This document shows positions 45,893 to 57,986 of a stretch of DNA of 64,000 bases, one piece after another. Under the pieces are notes generated by a model. It was given only the letters and a program-made list of their open reading frames with translations, was not told the DNA's origin and searched no databases. The number at the start of each line of letters is the position of its first letter. Positions within the stretch are counted from its first letter, which is position 1. The stretch comes from Rehmannia glutinosa (taxonomy: Eukaryota; Streptophyta; Magnoliopsida; Lamiales; Orobanchaceae): assembly GCA_016081115.2 (NCBI GenBank), contig JABTTQ020003029.1, forward strand, positions 62,001-126,000. Direction: 5' to 3'. Made by a program: the position numbers and the translations under genes.

Positions 45893-47224
45893 TGAGTAGC
45901 TTACTAGGTTCATAAGTTAGACTATATTTCTCTAATTAATCAATGCGACAACTCACAAGAATAACATCTTTATCGTACACCCATCACTTTTGTGTAGACC
46001 TTCGTCAACTCGTTCTCCATGCTCCATCATATCGAAGACCCACCCAATCCAACATGTGGTTTGCTCTAATTATTTCATTTTTTGAAGATTGTAGATCTCA
46101 AGTGGGAGAAGAAAATTTGCAGCGAAAAAATCAAATTATATTTTCACACTCATGAATGTAACAGTTGGAGTACTACATAAATGCTATTCATAGTTCAACA
46201 TGAAAGAGAAAAATGTGAAATAGCTAAGATAGCCAGTTTACTAGTAAGCTGATATAAAATTAACACACACATATGACACAACTAACTATTTAAGCTAACT
46301 GTCAAGCTAACAGTTGGATCTTATCGTACTTAATTAATTAATGTCTAATATTATATTATAATAATATATATTAATTATATTTGATACTGATCGAGATATC
46401 AAAAACATTGATTTAGTTCGATTACGGTTTGGAACTTATAAAATGCTATTACTTATAATAATCACGCCTTTTATAAAGTGGGTTCAATACGTTACTCCAA
46501 GTCTTGAGAAATTAATATGATTAAATTAAAAGGACTTTCGATTACTCTGCGCAAGAATCAAAAGAACTTAATAATATGTTTGAATTTTTGGTACAAGACA
46601 AAATGAATTAGAAAATAAAATACAAAAGTTGTTGCATCAATCCAAGGGGCAAAACTTAGCATTTTTTTTAATTAAAATCCAAAATCTACAACCAAAGACC
46701 AATTAATTAATTGAGAGTTATATTAGGTTGACAAATTTAACAACACAATAATGACTATGCTGGGGTAAAAATAAGATTTGATAAAGTCCAAGTCTGACCC
46801 TTCTAAATAAATTTAATATATTTGATTTTTTATGGGCAGCCGTGAAGAAATTTACCTGGTTAATTTTATATTAAGAATTATTGGTTTGATTCTTTCATTG
46901 TTATGCTCTTTCATTGTCATCAGGACATATTCTTTTTTTATATATTTTTATTTATTTAAATAAAATGCTCTTTTATCCAAAAATAGAATATAAATATATA
47001 TATATTATGTGTTTTAATATTCTAATCAATTATTGGAATGATAGTTGACTCAGCAACTTTTACTTGAGTTGAATATTTTATTTTTTCAAATATATAAAAA
47101 TCAAAAACTCATATAAGATTGTATTACATGTCACATATGTGAGATGTATTCATGCCCAAACCCAATGGCTTCTTTACAATATTTGATGTGGCATTTTTTG
47201 TATATGTTGGAAGGATGATATTTT
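45893..47224. other. Intergenic, AT-rich
   Basis: 45893-45970 resembles 59025-59105 (TCTAATTAATCAATG and ACAACTCACAAG), probably pieces of one LTR family. Nothing else recognised. Confidence 0.5.
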
Positions 47225-47227
47225 CGT

Positions 47228-47405
47228 TAAATATATAGGGCGGTGACATTTTCATAAATATAACAGGGCAGTGACATTTTTATAAACATAACAGGCAGTG
47301 ACATATTTTAATAAATAAACAGGGTGGTGGTATTTTCATAAATATAAATGACTAAATGAGCACTGACATTTTTGCTTGTATAAAAGGACGGTGGCACATT
47401 CATAA
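47228..47405. repeat. Minisatellite, about 33-36-bp unit
   Basis: Five to six imperfect copies of GGGCGGTGACATTTTCATAA followed by ATATAACA. Confidence 0.75.
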
Positions 47406-49339
47406 AAATATTAGGCTAACAGCTGGAATTGGTGATAATTGAAAAGTGTTAGTTTTTTCCTCAAATATTATCACTTCTAATCTGAAAAATATGTGCACGT
47501 TTTTAAAGTAACAAACATTTTTAAAGTAACAAACATGAGATGACGTTGAGGAGTAAGTAAGACTTATCTCAAATTTGTATACTTTTATGCAAATAAGTGA
47601 TATTTTTAGTTCAATATGTAATATTTTATTATTTAAGTTTAAATGTGTAATACATTTCAATTGATCAACACATAATAATTTTCAGTTCAATATTTAACAC
47701 TTTTCACCGATGATTTCCAGTAATCTTTTTCTTTTTCTTATTTTTCATCTCTATATTTTCCCAACATCTTTTCCTCATGTTTTATTGGGTTTTCTTCTTC
47801 TTTTTCCTTCATTTTCGTGGAAAAATCAAAACTTTAAAAGGGTGAACAATATTTCATTTATCCGAAACTTAAAATCTCCATTAATGGAGTTTCAATCCTC
47901 TTGAAGTTTTTGCCTTTAACAACTATCATAGTTTCTGTTTCTAACAACTTCATTAAGTAAATTAAACATCAAATCTAAAATCAAGAAAAAAAAACCCATC
48001 AAATTACAGCTGATTGGGCCATCCGAAGAGATGGTTTCTTCACCGGAAAGTCGCCGCAGCAAAATATTTTATTGAGAGTTATTACAAGAATCATCTGCAA
48101 GGCTTGTAAGATCACAAGAAAAGATGAATTCTTGATGCTTCTTGACTGATTTTAGAGAGAGAATATGAAGGTTCCTAGATTGTGGATGAAAGAAAAAGAA
48201 GAAAGAGAAAAAAGAAAGAGATCAAATTTTCCATTTTTCTTTTTTTTTTTTATTGACTTTGGGTTTTGGTGTTTGGGTTCCTTCTCACGGATATTGACTC
48301 ATGATATGCATGGTCTCATGGAAGACCTGCTCATGTATAAAAAGCAATGAAATTGTTACCTCAAACTGGCATATCAGAAATTCTTAGCAATTGTGTGCAT
48401 GGGCTACAAATACTTTTTGTTCTTCTTTGATATTTTTTTCTTAAGCTTATAGCCAATGTGATATTTTTATAACTCAACTTTCAGATTTACGCCTAACTAC
48501 GCTGCCGAGGCGACATACAGCCTTCAGCCCCTCATCCCCGCCACCAAATTAAACCGCATTTGGATGTGTGCGGACTAACCAGGTGTTGTGGTGGGGACTA
48601 CCGACGTCAACCAAGTCCTCCAGGGGTAAAGAGAATAAGTATGTCCGATTCCCCCAAATCTAATCATAGTTGATCTCTCTTCAAATCAAACTCACACGGG
48701 TCTTTATTCGATGGAAAGTACCTACCAAATCTTCACTAGTTTGCACATGTCCCAGGATCAATTTGATAGAGTGAGGTTTTGAATCAATGACATTAAGTCT
48801 TTTGTGGTGGCCAGCAGGCTAATCCCCTGGTTCAATGTGGTTTGATTTTAATAAAGTATCACAAACAGAGATAATAAGTACATAACTCGGTATCGAGTTA
48901 TGTGTCTCGATATAACATGTTTTAGAAGACATAGCTAGAAAATATTTTGCAATGGAGAAAAATACCAAAAAACCGATGGAATTTTAAATATATGTCTGGT
49001 ACTCGCATTCATTGTTCATGTTCCAAAGGATCATGGCTAAAACATATAAAGGGAGTTTTTTAACTTCATTTATTGAAAAACTAGTTAATTTTTATGTTTT
49101 CGAAATAAAATTTATAATCACACTCCCACTTTAACAAAATTACAACCCTAATTTGACTTGCAACAAATTTTCAGATGGGGATCGAAAAAACAAAAGTTTT
49201 ATAGTTTTGCAGTTTTATGCTTCAAAATAAGGATATAGAGTTTGCAATGTAATTAATATTATAACTGGGAAAGTGAATTTGGAAAGGAATTTCATTTGAA
49301 CTTATCTTGGAATATCTCAAAATAATATATATATATATA
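47406..49339. other. Intergenic; unassigned GC-richer block 48480-48850
   Basis: Open frames at 47710-47904 and 48165-48350 are low-complexity. The block at 48480-48850 is less AT-rich and looks like a transposon fragment I cannot assign. Confidence 0.4.
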
Positions 49340-50369
49340 GGGATTGGTTCAAATGAGACCAATCTCTTTAGGTTAGTCCATAAGAACACTTATGGACTCT
49401 TGATTTAGAATTTTGGATGGTGTAGATCATTTTAGTTAATTTAGGCTTATAAGGGTGTAGTTGTACTTTTATATTTAATCGTTTTGTTAATTGACGGATT
49501 TATTAACTATTTTTAAGGAAACATAATCCTACCTTTTCATTTACCCGATTTCGAGGAGGAAAAATCATCAACTTCAAGCGTTTTTTCAAAATTGATACTT
49601 CTTTCCGCCATATTTGTGACAATCGTTTATTATATACTTAGTTCGGTGGACTTGTATACTTAGTCATATTTTATTGTATATTTAGTTCGGTAGAATTATA
49701 TACTTGGTTGATTGAATCGTATTCTTAGTTATATAAGCAATTTAGTAAGTAGTTTAGTGGATTTATATACTTAGTTACGTGGATTTGTATACTTAGTTCA
49801 ATGGAATTGTATACTTAGTTATATAAGTAATTGGTGGAATTGTGTATTTAGTTCGATGTAATTGTATTCTTAGTTAAATGTTTCGTATATTTAGTAATAT
49901 TTTAATGTATAGTTAGTTCAATATAATTGTATAGTTAAATGTTTATGTATACTTAGTAATGTTTTAATGTACACGTAGTTTAGTATAATTGTATACTTAG
50001 TTAATTGTTTATGTATACTTAGTAATGTTTTAATGTGTAGTTAGTTTAGTGTAATTGTATACTTTTCATTAATTGTTGCATGATTCATTTGCCATATTTG
50101 AATAATTTGCGAGGTTCGAATAGGAAGGAGAGAAAGAAAAGGTGAATCACTTGATTATGGGGACGTGATCAATACAAGATCACGTCCCTAATTTTTAGGA
50201 AGCGGTTACTATATATAATTTGATGGATTCATATTTACCCCCTACAATGTATATTTTCATATGAAAAACTGTATAGATTTATTTAGATCTTGGCCATTGA
50301 TTTATGTTTTTGATGGTGTAGATTTGGTCCTATGGTATTACCTAGGAGGGTGGTCTCACAGGATCCCCT

Positions 50370-50371
<2 letters not shown>
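49340..50371. mobile_element. MITE in (TA)n with 24-bp tandem repeats
   Basis: Starts GGGATTGGTTCAAATGAGACC straight after ATATATATA and ends GGTCTCACAGGATCCCCTCC before (AT)n. The middle (about 49620-50070) is an array of GTATACTTAGTTC/ATTGTATACTTAG units. Confidence 0.6.
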
Positions 50372-50408
<37 letters not shown>

Positions 50409-50412
<4 letters not shown>

Positions 50413-51576
50413 TAGGATCAAATGTGGCGGGGGGGGCTTACAGGTGTGGCGGTGTGGATTAATCCAATCCATCCACACATTTTGTTCAATGGTCCAGATT
50501 GCTATTAAAAATAACTGATTTATCAATTGATTAATAGGTGGAAAGGGCATAGTAACAAGCAAAATGCCATAAATCACGCCCCTACAATCAATGGATTGAT
50601 TAATATCATATTTCCATAACTGAATTGTGCACCATTTTAATAGTTGAACTGTACACCATTTAATAACTGACTGTACACAATTTTATATCTAACAGTGCAT
50701 CATTGTATAACTAATTGTACACTATCAATCCCAACGATTTTTATGGGATTTGATTTAATGATTGTTCCCGATTTCATTCAATTGTGGTTTACTCACAATG
50801 ATGTACAATTAGTTATATAATGATGCACTGTTAGATATAAAATGGTGCACAGTTAGTTATTAAATGATGCCTAGTTTAGCTATTAAAATAGTGCATAATT
50901 CGATTATGGAAAAGTGATTTTTATCACATCCGTGATTGTAGGGCGTCATTATGGGAATGTGGTTACACCATTTTGTCTTCATAGGGTTTTTAGATGATGT
51001 ACAATTAGTTATACAATGATATAATGTTAGAAATAAAATGGTGCACATTTAAGTTACTAAATAAAAAGATGGTTACACCATTTCGGCATTTTGTCTTTAT
51101 AGTTCCTTTAGATGATGTACAATTAGTTATATAATGATGCATTGTTAGATATAAAATGGTGCACAATCGTTATTAAATGGTGCACTGATTCGAGATAAAA
51201 TAGAAAAGGGAACAATCATAAAATCAAATCCCATAAATATCGCGGGATTTAATGATGTACAATTAGTTATACAATGATACATTGTTAGTTATAAAATGGT
51301 GTACAACGATTTACTAAATGGTGTACGGTTCAACTATTAAAATTGTGCACGATTTTAATTATGGAAATGTGATATTAATCAATCCCTTGATTATAGGGGC
51401 GTAATTTATGACATTTTGCTAGTTACTATTATGCCCTTTCCACCTATTAATTAATTGATAAATCAATTATTTTTAATAGCAATCTGGACCATTGAATAAA
51501 AGTGCATGTGGATGGATGGGATCAATCCACACCGCCATTACCTAGAAGAGAAAAAGGTCATCACACGAGATCCTAT

Positions 51577-51580
<4 letters not shown>
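50409..51580. mobile_element. Palindromic MITE flanked by (TA)n
   Basis: GGGTTAGGATCAAATG at the left and ATCCTATCCCT at the right. About 220 bp at each end are inverted copies, including ATGGTCCAGATTGCTATTAA/TTAATAGCAATCTGGACCAT. Between them lie repeats of GATGTACAATTAGTTATA and ATAAAATGGTGCAC. Insertion inside (TA)n at both ends recalls microsatellite-targeting MITEs. Confidence 0.7.

Positions 51581-51657
<77 letters not shown>
51581..51657. repeat. Microsatellite (AT)n(AG)n
   Basis: Compound dinucleotide run directly after the palindromic MITE. Confidence 0.9.
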
Positions 51658-51659
<2 letters not shown>

Positions 51660-52408
51660 CATACAGGAGTAAAAATTACGAACAGATGAAATATAATTTT
51701 TTTCAAATAGTATTAAATTCTTGAATAAAAAATATTAAGTTAAAGTTACACCATATTGTATTTCCTTTCAATGAGGAGTAATCCACTAATCCCATATGGT
51801 GACAGGGGAGACTTGATCATGGTATGGTGACAGGGGAGACTTGATCATGTTGGAAGTGCTAGGAATTAAAATAAAGTGACATTATAAATTTAATAATAAA
51901 AACATATTCGTAAGTCAATGGTCTGACAAGTAAGAAGATGCCCCTAGTCTATATTCACATGGCGCCACCCTACCTAATGCAGTCCATTATAAAAATCATT
52001 TTTGCATGCTAGTTTAATTAAATAACTAATTTTCACCTAATATTAGGTTACCAAATGCAAAGAATCCTCCACGATCAAGCAATAATTACTTCGAATAATC
52101 ACACTGTTTATACTAATCTTCAAAGATCAAGAAACCATAAAAAAACTTCATTTATTAATCTCAGAGTTTGAATATTATACACAAGTCCCTTACAAATTTT
52201 CTAATTACATAAAAAAAGGGGGAAAAAAAGAAAATTTCAATCTCAATGTCCAAATGTTGCACCCCCAGCAAATTCAATTCATCTATGTTTAATTTCCGTA
52301 TTGTGTAGTATATGTGTTTCATCATAAATTTGAATTTATAAGTACAAAACAGAGAAGCATCAAAGTATAGCTGTGATGCTTGTACCTTATTAAGTGAATA
52401 ACATTAAA
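51658..52408. other. Downstream of the ATL gene
   Basis: The part next to 52409 is expected to be the ATL 3' UTR. A short duplication of ATGGTGACAGGGGAGACTTG occurs at about 51797 and 51824. No gene seen. Confidence 0.55.
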
Positions 52409-53104
52409 TCATTGCCTCTCAAGATCAGGAAGACCATCTTCATGCCCTGAAGATTGAATTTGCATCCTCCTAGATGACCTTTCTCTAGTAAGAATCCTTC
52501 GGAACGAGCTTAATCTCGAGCTCGACCCACTAACTTTAGCCGAAAACTGGGTCCCACCGCCATCGGACGACGTACCCTCTAGCGGCGGAGCCGATGGCGG
52601 TGCAACCACTCCCTCGCGGGGCTCTGGCACGAGCCTCGGCTCGGCCCCTGTTCGACAAATGGGACAAGTCGAGTTCGAGCCAAACCATTTATCGATACAG
52701 TCTGCATGGAAAGTGTGCTTGCAATTGGGCAGGGTCCTAGCCATTTCGCCATCCTCCAATACGCACAAACAAACGGAACACTCCGTGGGGCCCATTTCGT
52801 TGCTGCTAGTGATATTGGATTGTTTGAAATTGAATAAGGGCAAGGCGGCGATGACCGACGGGTCGAGGCCGGTTTTGGGTGGTTCGGGGGTGTGGATGCT
52901 GGCGGAGATGAAACCGAGTTGGCGGAGGGCGGCCTGACGGCGGGCTTGCCGACGGAGCATGCATCTCGCGTATATGTGGAGGATTGTGACGAGGATGACG
53001 ACGAATGATAGCGAGACTATGGCGGTCAACATGATCTTGCTGTTTATGTTGTTGCTTCTATGATAGAAATATTGTGAGGAATCATGGTCGTCGTCGAATC
53101 CCAT
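52409..53104 (-). CDS. ATL-family RING-H2 E3 ubiquitin ligase
   Basis: 231-residue, single-exon, membrane-anchored ubiquitin ligase; the RING recruits an E2 and passes ubiquitin to targets that cannot be known from sequence. Seen: one transmembrane helix (residues about 24-46, IMLTAIVSLSFVVILVTIL); a basic stretch RRQARRQAALRQLG; the ATL GLD motif (GLDPSVIAALPLF, 79-91); and a complete RING-H2 with C109, C112, C128, H130, H133, C136, C147 and C150 (C-X2-C-X15-C-X-H-X2-H-X2-C-X10-C-X2-C) with the E2-contact Trp in DKWF. The C-terminus is Ser/Arg-rich and disordered. Start: the first ATG, with TATATA about 70 bp upstream. No break. Nearest to the ATL40/41-like group by layout, which is inference. 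Confidence 0.94.
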   Translation of the reverse strand: MGFDDDHDSSQYFYHRSNNINSKIMLTAIVSLSFVVILVTILHIYARCMLRRQARRQAALRQLGFISASIHTPEPPKTGLDPSVIAALPLFNFKQSNITSSNEMGPTECSVCLCVLEDGEMARTLPNCKHTFHADCIDKWFGSNSTCPICRTGAEPRLVPEPREGVVAPPSAPPLEGTSSDGGGTQFSAKVSGSSSRLSSFRRILTRERSSRRMQIQSSGHEDGLPDLERQ

Positions 53105-53171
53105 GGTGGATTTTGGGATGGGAGTTAGATTGTGTTTCTTGTTTGGTAGTTTTTTTGGCTAGGAGTTTTGG

Positions 53172-53179
53172 TATATATG
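53172..53179 (-). promoter_or_regulatory. TATA box of the ATL gene
   Basis: ATATATAC on the minus strand, about 70 bp before the start codon. Confidence 0.55.
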
Positions 53180-53349
53180 TTGAAGGGGAGTGACAACAAT
53201 AGGATGGGTTGTCTCTGATTTATTGTGGGTTAAGTCGTTAAGTTAACTAGAAATTGTGTGAATGATTTTGGGTTTTGCGTGGGCTAATGGGTTTCCATTG
53301 AATAGGGGAAATCAAAGATGCAAACATGAAACACCATATTTCAAGGGTT

Positions 53350-53601
53350 GACTGTGGAATGCTGACTTTTGGACAAATTTCACTTAATTTCCTCTTGGCT
53401 TGTGGGATCACTGCGTATCTCTCTCTTTTTTATTTTTTAATAATGTATTAACGTGAATAATATATAAAATAATGTCATCCTATTATACATATGAAATCCA
53501 TCTAATTAATTAAAAACTAAATGAAACACCATAGAGAACTTGGGAACATGTTTTCAATACAATTTCTTTTCTTTTGATGAAACTTCTTATGCATTGAGCA
53601 A
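53350..53601. repeat. Local duplication, copy 1
   Basis: Matches 55206-55490 along its length (TTTCCTCTTGGCTT, AAAACTAAATGAAAC, GAACATGTTTTCAATAC, GCATTGAGCAA), with moderate divergence. Confidence 0.75.
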
Positions 53602-53794
53602 CACCACAAGAAAAATCAAGTTTTCTACGGAAAATCTATACGGTATTAAGATAATGGTAAAATGTAGATAAAATAATTGCGGGTTAAAAAACGTTGTAGA
53701 TAAATATTTATCAATAAAATCGAAAGTGTGGATATTACCTACATTGATATTTTTGTCATAGAATTGAAAAATTGCTAGTGATCTTGACTTCTTG
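53602..53794. mobile_element. CACTA-type MITE, interrupted at its right end
   Basis: Starts CACCACAAGAAAAATC after CAA. Its expected right end TTGACTTCTTGTAG is broken by the hAT-like element at 53795. Copy 2 of the local duplication lacks it (GCATTGAACAAGGG), i.e. an empty site. Confidence 0.65.
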
Positions 53795-55205
53795 TAGGGG
53801 TGTGCGGGACTTGGAGATCACCGAATCCGGATCGATATCCGAACCAAAAATATCCGAACCTAAAATATCCGTTGACTTTTGACTTTCTCCGAACCGAACC
53901 GAACCGCACGAAAATTTTCATGGTATAGTTCTCGGAGATTTTATAAATACCCGTCGAGAACAGATCAACCATCGGACCGTGCATAGGAACCGAATACCGA
54001 AACTAGAACCGATTTTAAATAATTTTTTTTATATACACATATATAATGTTTTATCTTTTTTATATTTTGATATTGAATTAAGTCATTAACTACACATTCC
54101 TTTGAAATTTAATATTATATAAAACATAATACTAAAAATTATCAAATTAAACATTTGTCATATTTTATCAATATATCAAATGAATAATTGAATATGAATT
54201 TAATTCACTAACAACTACATTGTATTAATTATTTATCAGAAATTGGTTGTTATCATATTAATTAATTTATTTAAATATACCCAGTGAATTAAATTTTAAA
54301 GTTATATTTGATTTGTAGAAAATATTTAAATTTGATGATATTTTGCTTATTAAGGATCATAATTAGACTCATCCTCTAATCAAGAATATTAATTGGATTA
54401 AAATTAGTTAAATGATTAGTAAATTGCACCTAAACTAGAATAATTCAAAATCGTCTAATCAAGAAATTGAAACATTGAGACTATAAACTTTCATTTCATA
54501 TTAATTTTATCAAAGTTATTAGTTAATTATACTTTTCCTAAGTCAATAGTCCGCGATGTGCCAAGATTATATAATATTATTGTATAATAGAAACTACTAA
54601 ATTTTTATTCGTTGAGATTCTAAACTTTTACTATTAATTATACGAAAAACGTAAAATCTTAAACATATTATGTTAAAATCCAAAAGGAAAAATCAATAAT
54701 TTTGACTATATATTAGACTAAAAAACCCATTTAAAGTTAAAAATTGATATTAAACTAATAATGTAGTATAGTCTACATCATGAAAGAAAGATTTAGAATT
54801 ATAACATTAAAACTTTAGCTAGATATGAATAAAAGAAATTTTATGTATAATTTAAATATAAAATATCAAAAAGTTAAAATTCCTATAGTACTAATGATTT
54901 TACTATGTATTTTTAGATTGCACTAAAAAAACTAGAGTGAAAGTATAATTGGTTAATGATTTTTATATTATTTTTCTCTATTTTTTGTGTGTTTTATTTA
55001 TGAATAATCTTTGAATCTCCGTTTCTCCAAACCGTCCCGTACCGTTCCATTAGAACCGAATATCCGTCCCGAACCGTCCCGAAAGTTCGGGACGGAGATT
55101 TTTTTTATAGTTCGGTTCTGGAGATTTAATTTTGGAATATCCGAACTTCGGGACGGTTCTGGAGATTTCTAAATCTCCGAACCGGACCGGACCGTGCACA
55201 TACCT
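53795..55205. mobile_element. Non-autonomous hAT-like element (1.4 kb)
   Basis: TAGGGGTGTGCGG at the left and GTGCACATACCT at the right, flanked by ACTTCTTG (53787-53794 and 55206-55213), an 8-bp duplication. Subterminal regions are dense in CCGAACCG/TCCGAAC motifs in both orientations; the core is AT-rich without a transposase. Confidence 0.75.
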
Positions 55206-55490
55206 ACTTCTTGGACACGTATTTCACTCATTTTCCTCTTGGCTTAGGATCAGTTTGTATCTCCTATTTTTGTAGTGTATACATTATGTGAATATTTTAT
55301 ATAAAATAATGACATTATCTCATAAACATAGAATTCATATGATACTTAAAAAAAAAAAAAAATTCATCTCGTGAATTGAAAAACTAAATGAAACGCCATA
55401 AAGAATAAGAGATCTCATATGTGTTGGGAATATGTTCAATACAATTGCTCTTCTTTTTATGAAATTTCTGATGCATTGAACAAGGGAATT
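55206..55490. repeat. Local duplication, copy 2
   Basis: Pairs with 53350-53601. It shows the unoccupied site of the CACTA MITE. Confidence 0.75.
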
Positions 55491-56344
55491 AGGTAACAAA
55501 GTTTCTTTTGTGTTTTTTTAATTGGATATTCAAAATAAGTTGTATATGTTACCAAACTGATCTTATTTGTAATGTAAGTCAATTGCGTGATTTCAATTTC
55601 TTAATAAAGATAGATTATTGTTGGATTAATGATCATTTTAAGGTTGGAATAAGGGTTGTTATGTTCAATCACGATATGAAAAAATACAATTAGCAAGTGG
55701 TCACTCACAAGTGAACTATAATTTTGTTTGGTTCCAATAGTAAATAATTAAAATCATATCACCCTAAAACAATATAAATTTTATTATTGATGTATGTTCA
55801 ATAATTTATTATTTAATGTATGGACACCCAACATAGGTAAGAATTTTTCTAAATGTTTATGTAACTTTTTTGGTGGAGTTCCATGAAATTTAATTGATGA
55901 AAACTTCCAAAAATATTTTAATGTAAGGCAAATAGGCAATACGACTACATAGAAAGATGGTGTATTAGTTGTTTAAATGTTTCCACATAAACCAAGTATT
56001 TATAAATGCCAACAAGGATATATTATACAATTGGGACTCATTTGCGGTTGTTGATTGGATTAATAGAATAATTTGGATAAATTAGGATTGGAAAATATAA
56101 TTGAGTTCAATAACATGTTTGTGGAATATGATTGTGATGTGTGATTATTTTAGTAGGATACAAATATTTGTTTGGCATTGATATGATAAAGTTGGATAAA
56201 TTTTCGAGATGACCAAATTACCCCAAATAAAAAACAGAAATATAACACTACATGTGTACCCAAACAAATGAGGGACAAATTCATCAATAACTGTTCACGG
56301 GAGAATTTGAGTTGGGAAAGATTATATAATTGCACCTCCACAGC
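55491..56344. other. Intergenic, AT-rich, no gene seen
   Basis: Only short low-complexity open frames. Confidence 0.55.
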
Positions 56345-56352
56345 ATGGACCA

Positions 56353-56846
56353 TAGAGATGGCAGTGGGGCGGGGATTTCCCATTCCTCGTGGGGAACCGC
56401 CTTGAATGGGGTGGGGAATCCCCGAAAATTCCCCCGTGGGAACGGGGACGGGGATTTTTTTCTCCCCGTTGGCGAGAACGAGGATCATATTCCCCGCTCC
56501 ATTCCCCGCGGGGAACCGATATTAAATATATAATATATTATATTAAATATATCCACATTAAATATATAAATCAAACAATCTTTAATTTATTTTATTTATT
56601 TTGTATAATGAGTGCTTTATTAGTCTTTTTTATATAATTCATATATTTTTTAAATATTAAAAAATTATTTTTCTAAAAAAAATTCAGTTTTTTACAAGAA
56701 ATAATAATAAAAACAAGGTACAACGGGGAATGGGGATGAGGAGAGTTTTTTCCCCGTTTGTCTCGCGGTGACGGGGACAGGGATTTCCCGCGGTCACGGG
56801 GACGGGGATGGGGATTGCTCTCCGTCCCCGCCCGCTGACATCCCTA
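56353..56846. mobile_element. Non-autonomous hAT MITE (494 bp)
   Basis: Ends TAGAGATGGCAGTGGGGCGG and (reversed) TAGGGATGTCAGCGGGCGGG, with 8-bp flanks ATGGACCA and ATGGACTA (one mismatch). Both ends carry repeated CGGGGA motifs around an AT-rich core. Confidence 0.85.
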
Positions 56847-57767
56847 ATGGACTAGTTATCAACTAAGAAGCGAGGACAAAAAAGATGGCCGAGACTAGTA
56901 TCATGGGCTATAGTCAAAGATCTCAAACAATTGATAAGTCTAGACTATTTAATTTATCATGGTCAATCAAGTTTCCCAACCAAGTCTTTTGTATATGCAT
57001 ATATTCTTATCAGTCTCAAATTCACTTATCGCTAGATTCCGTCCACATCTCTATTTGGTAAGTTTGGTTCTTCCCGTAATTTTTGCACTCCAAGACTTTT
57101 TTTTTAGTACAATATAATCTTGAAATGGGTGAAAAATTTTAATAGGGGTGGGTAAGATAAGGATAAAACCCAGATTGACACTTAAGAAATTGAGCATTAA
57201 ACCACTTGCATTACACTCGATCCCCTACTCCAAGACTTTCAATCCTACAAGAAAACAAATAAATGAATTATATCCTATCTAAACACTTTAATAAATATGG
57301 AAACAAAATACACCAGAATTAAATTTGCACAATAATACCAACTAAATTATTAAGTCCCTTGACTTAATGGTTGAGAAATAGTTTTTATTAAATTATTGTC
57401 CTTAAAAATAATATTTGAAAAATTAATGTGTTATATTGTTACTTTTATAAGTTTTTAAAGAAAATATTTATCTTTTAGGAAACCAATTCTTTCTTTGGGG
57501 CATTTAGAAAAAAATATAAAATTATAATAAATTAAGAGTTTCATAATATAAACGTTAAGGGGATATTTGTAATACATTAAGAGGTATTTGGAATATCGAA
57601 GATAGTTATATTGGATATTTTTTTGTGATTAGGCTAAATATCCTAAATAGTTTCTTATAACTTTCCTTATTATTACTTTTTATCTTTTATTTTAGAGTAT
57701 TCAAAATACTAAGAATATTGAATATATACACACTACACACATAGTCATATAGATGTGTGTATGTAAG

Positions 57768-57986
57768 CAGCTGCGGATCTAGGGGTGGGCTAGGGCCCAC
57801 TCTAGGGGTGGGCTAACCTGGGTCCTAACCCACTCCTCTTTCTTTTTAAAAAGAAAAAGTTAATGAGAATTTTTTAAAATAAAAAATTTAGTGTTGATTT
57901 GTATGATCTTTCTTGGGTATTTTATCCGATTCATCTTATTTTTGTGTATCGATCCACCCTATTAAAATGTCCTGGCTCCGCCATTG
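57768..57986. mobile_element. Small hAT MITE (219 bp)
   Basis: Ends CAGCTGCGGATCTAGG and (reversed) CAATGGCGGAGCCAGG. Flanks TATGTAAG and TATGTACA agree at 6 of 8 bases. Confidence 0.6.
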
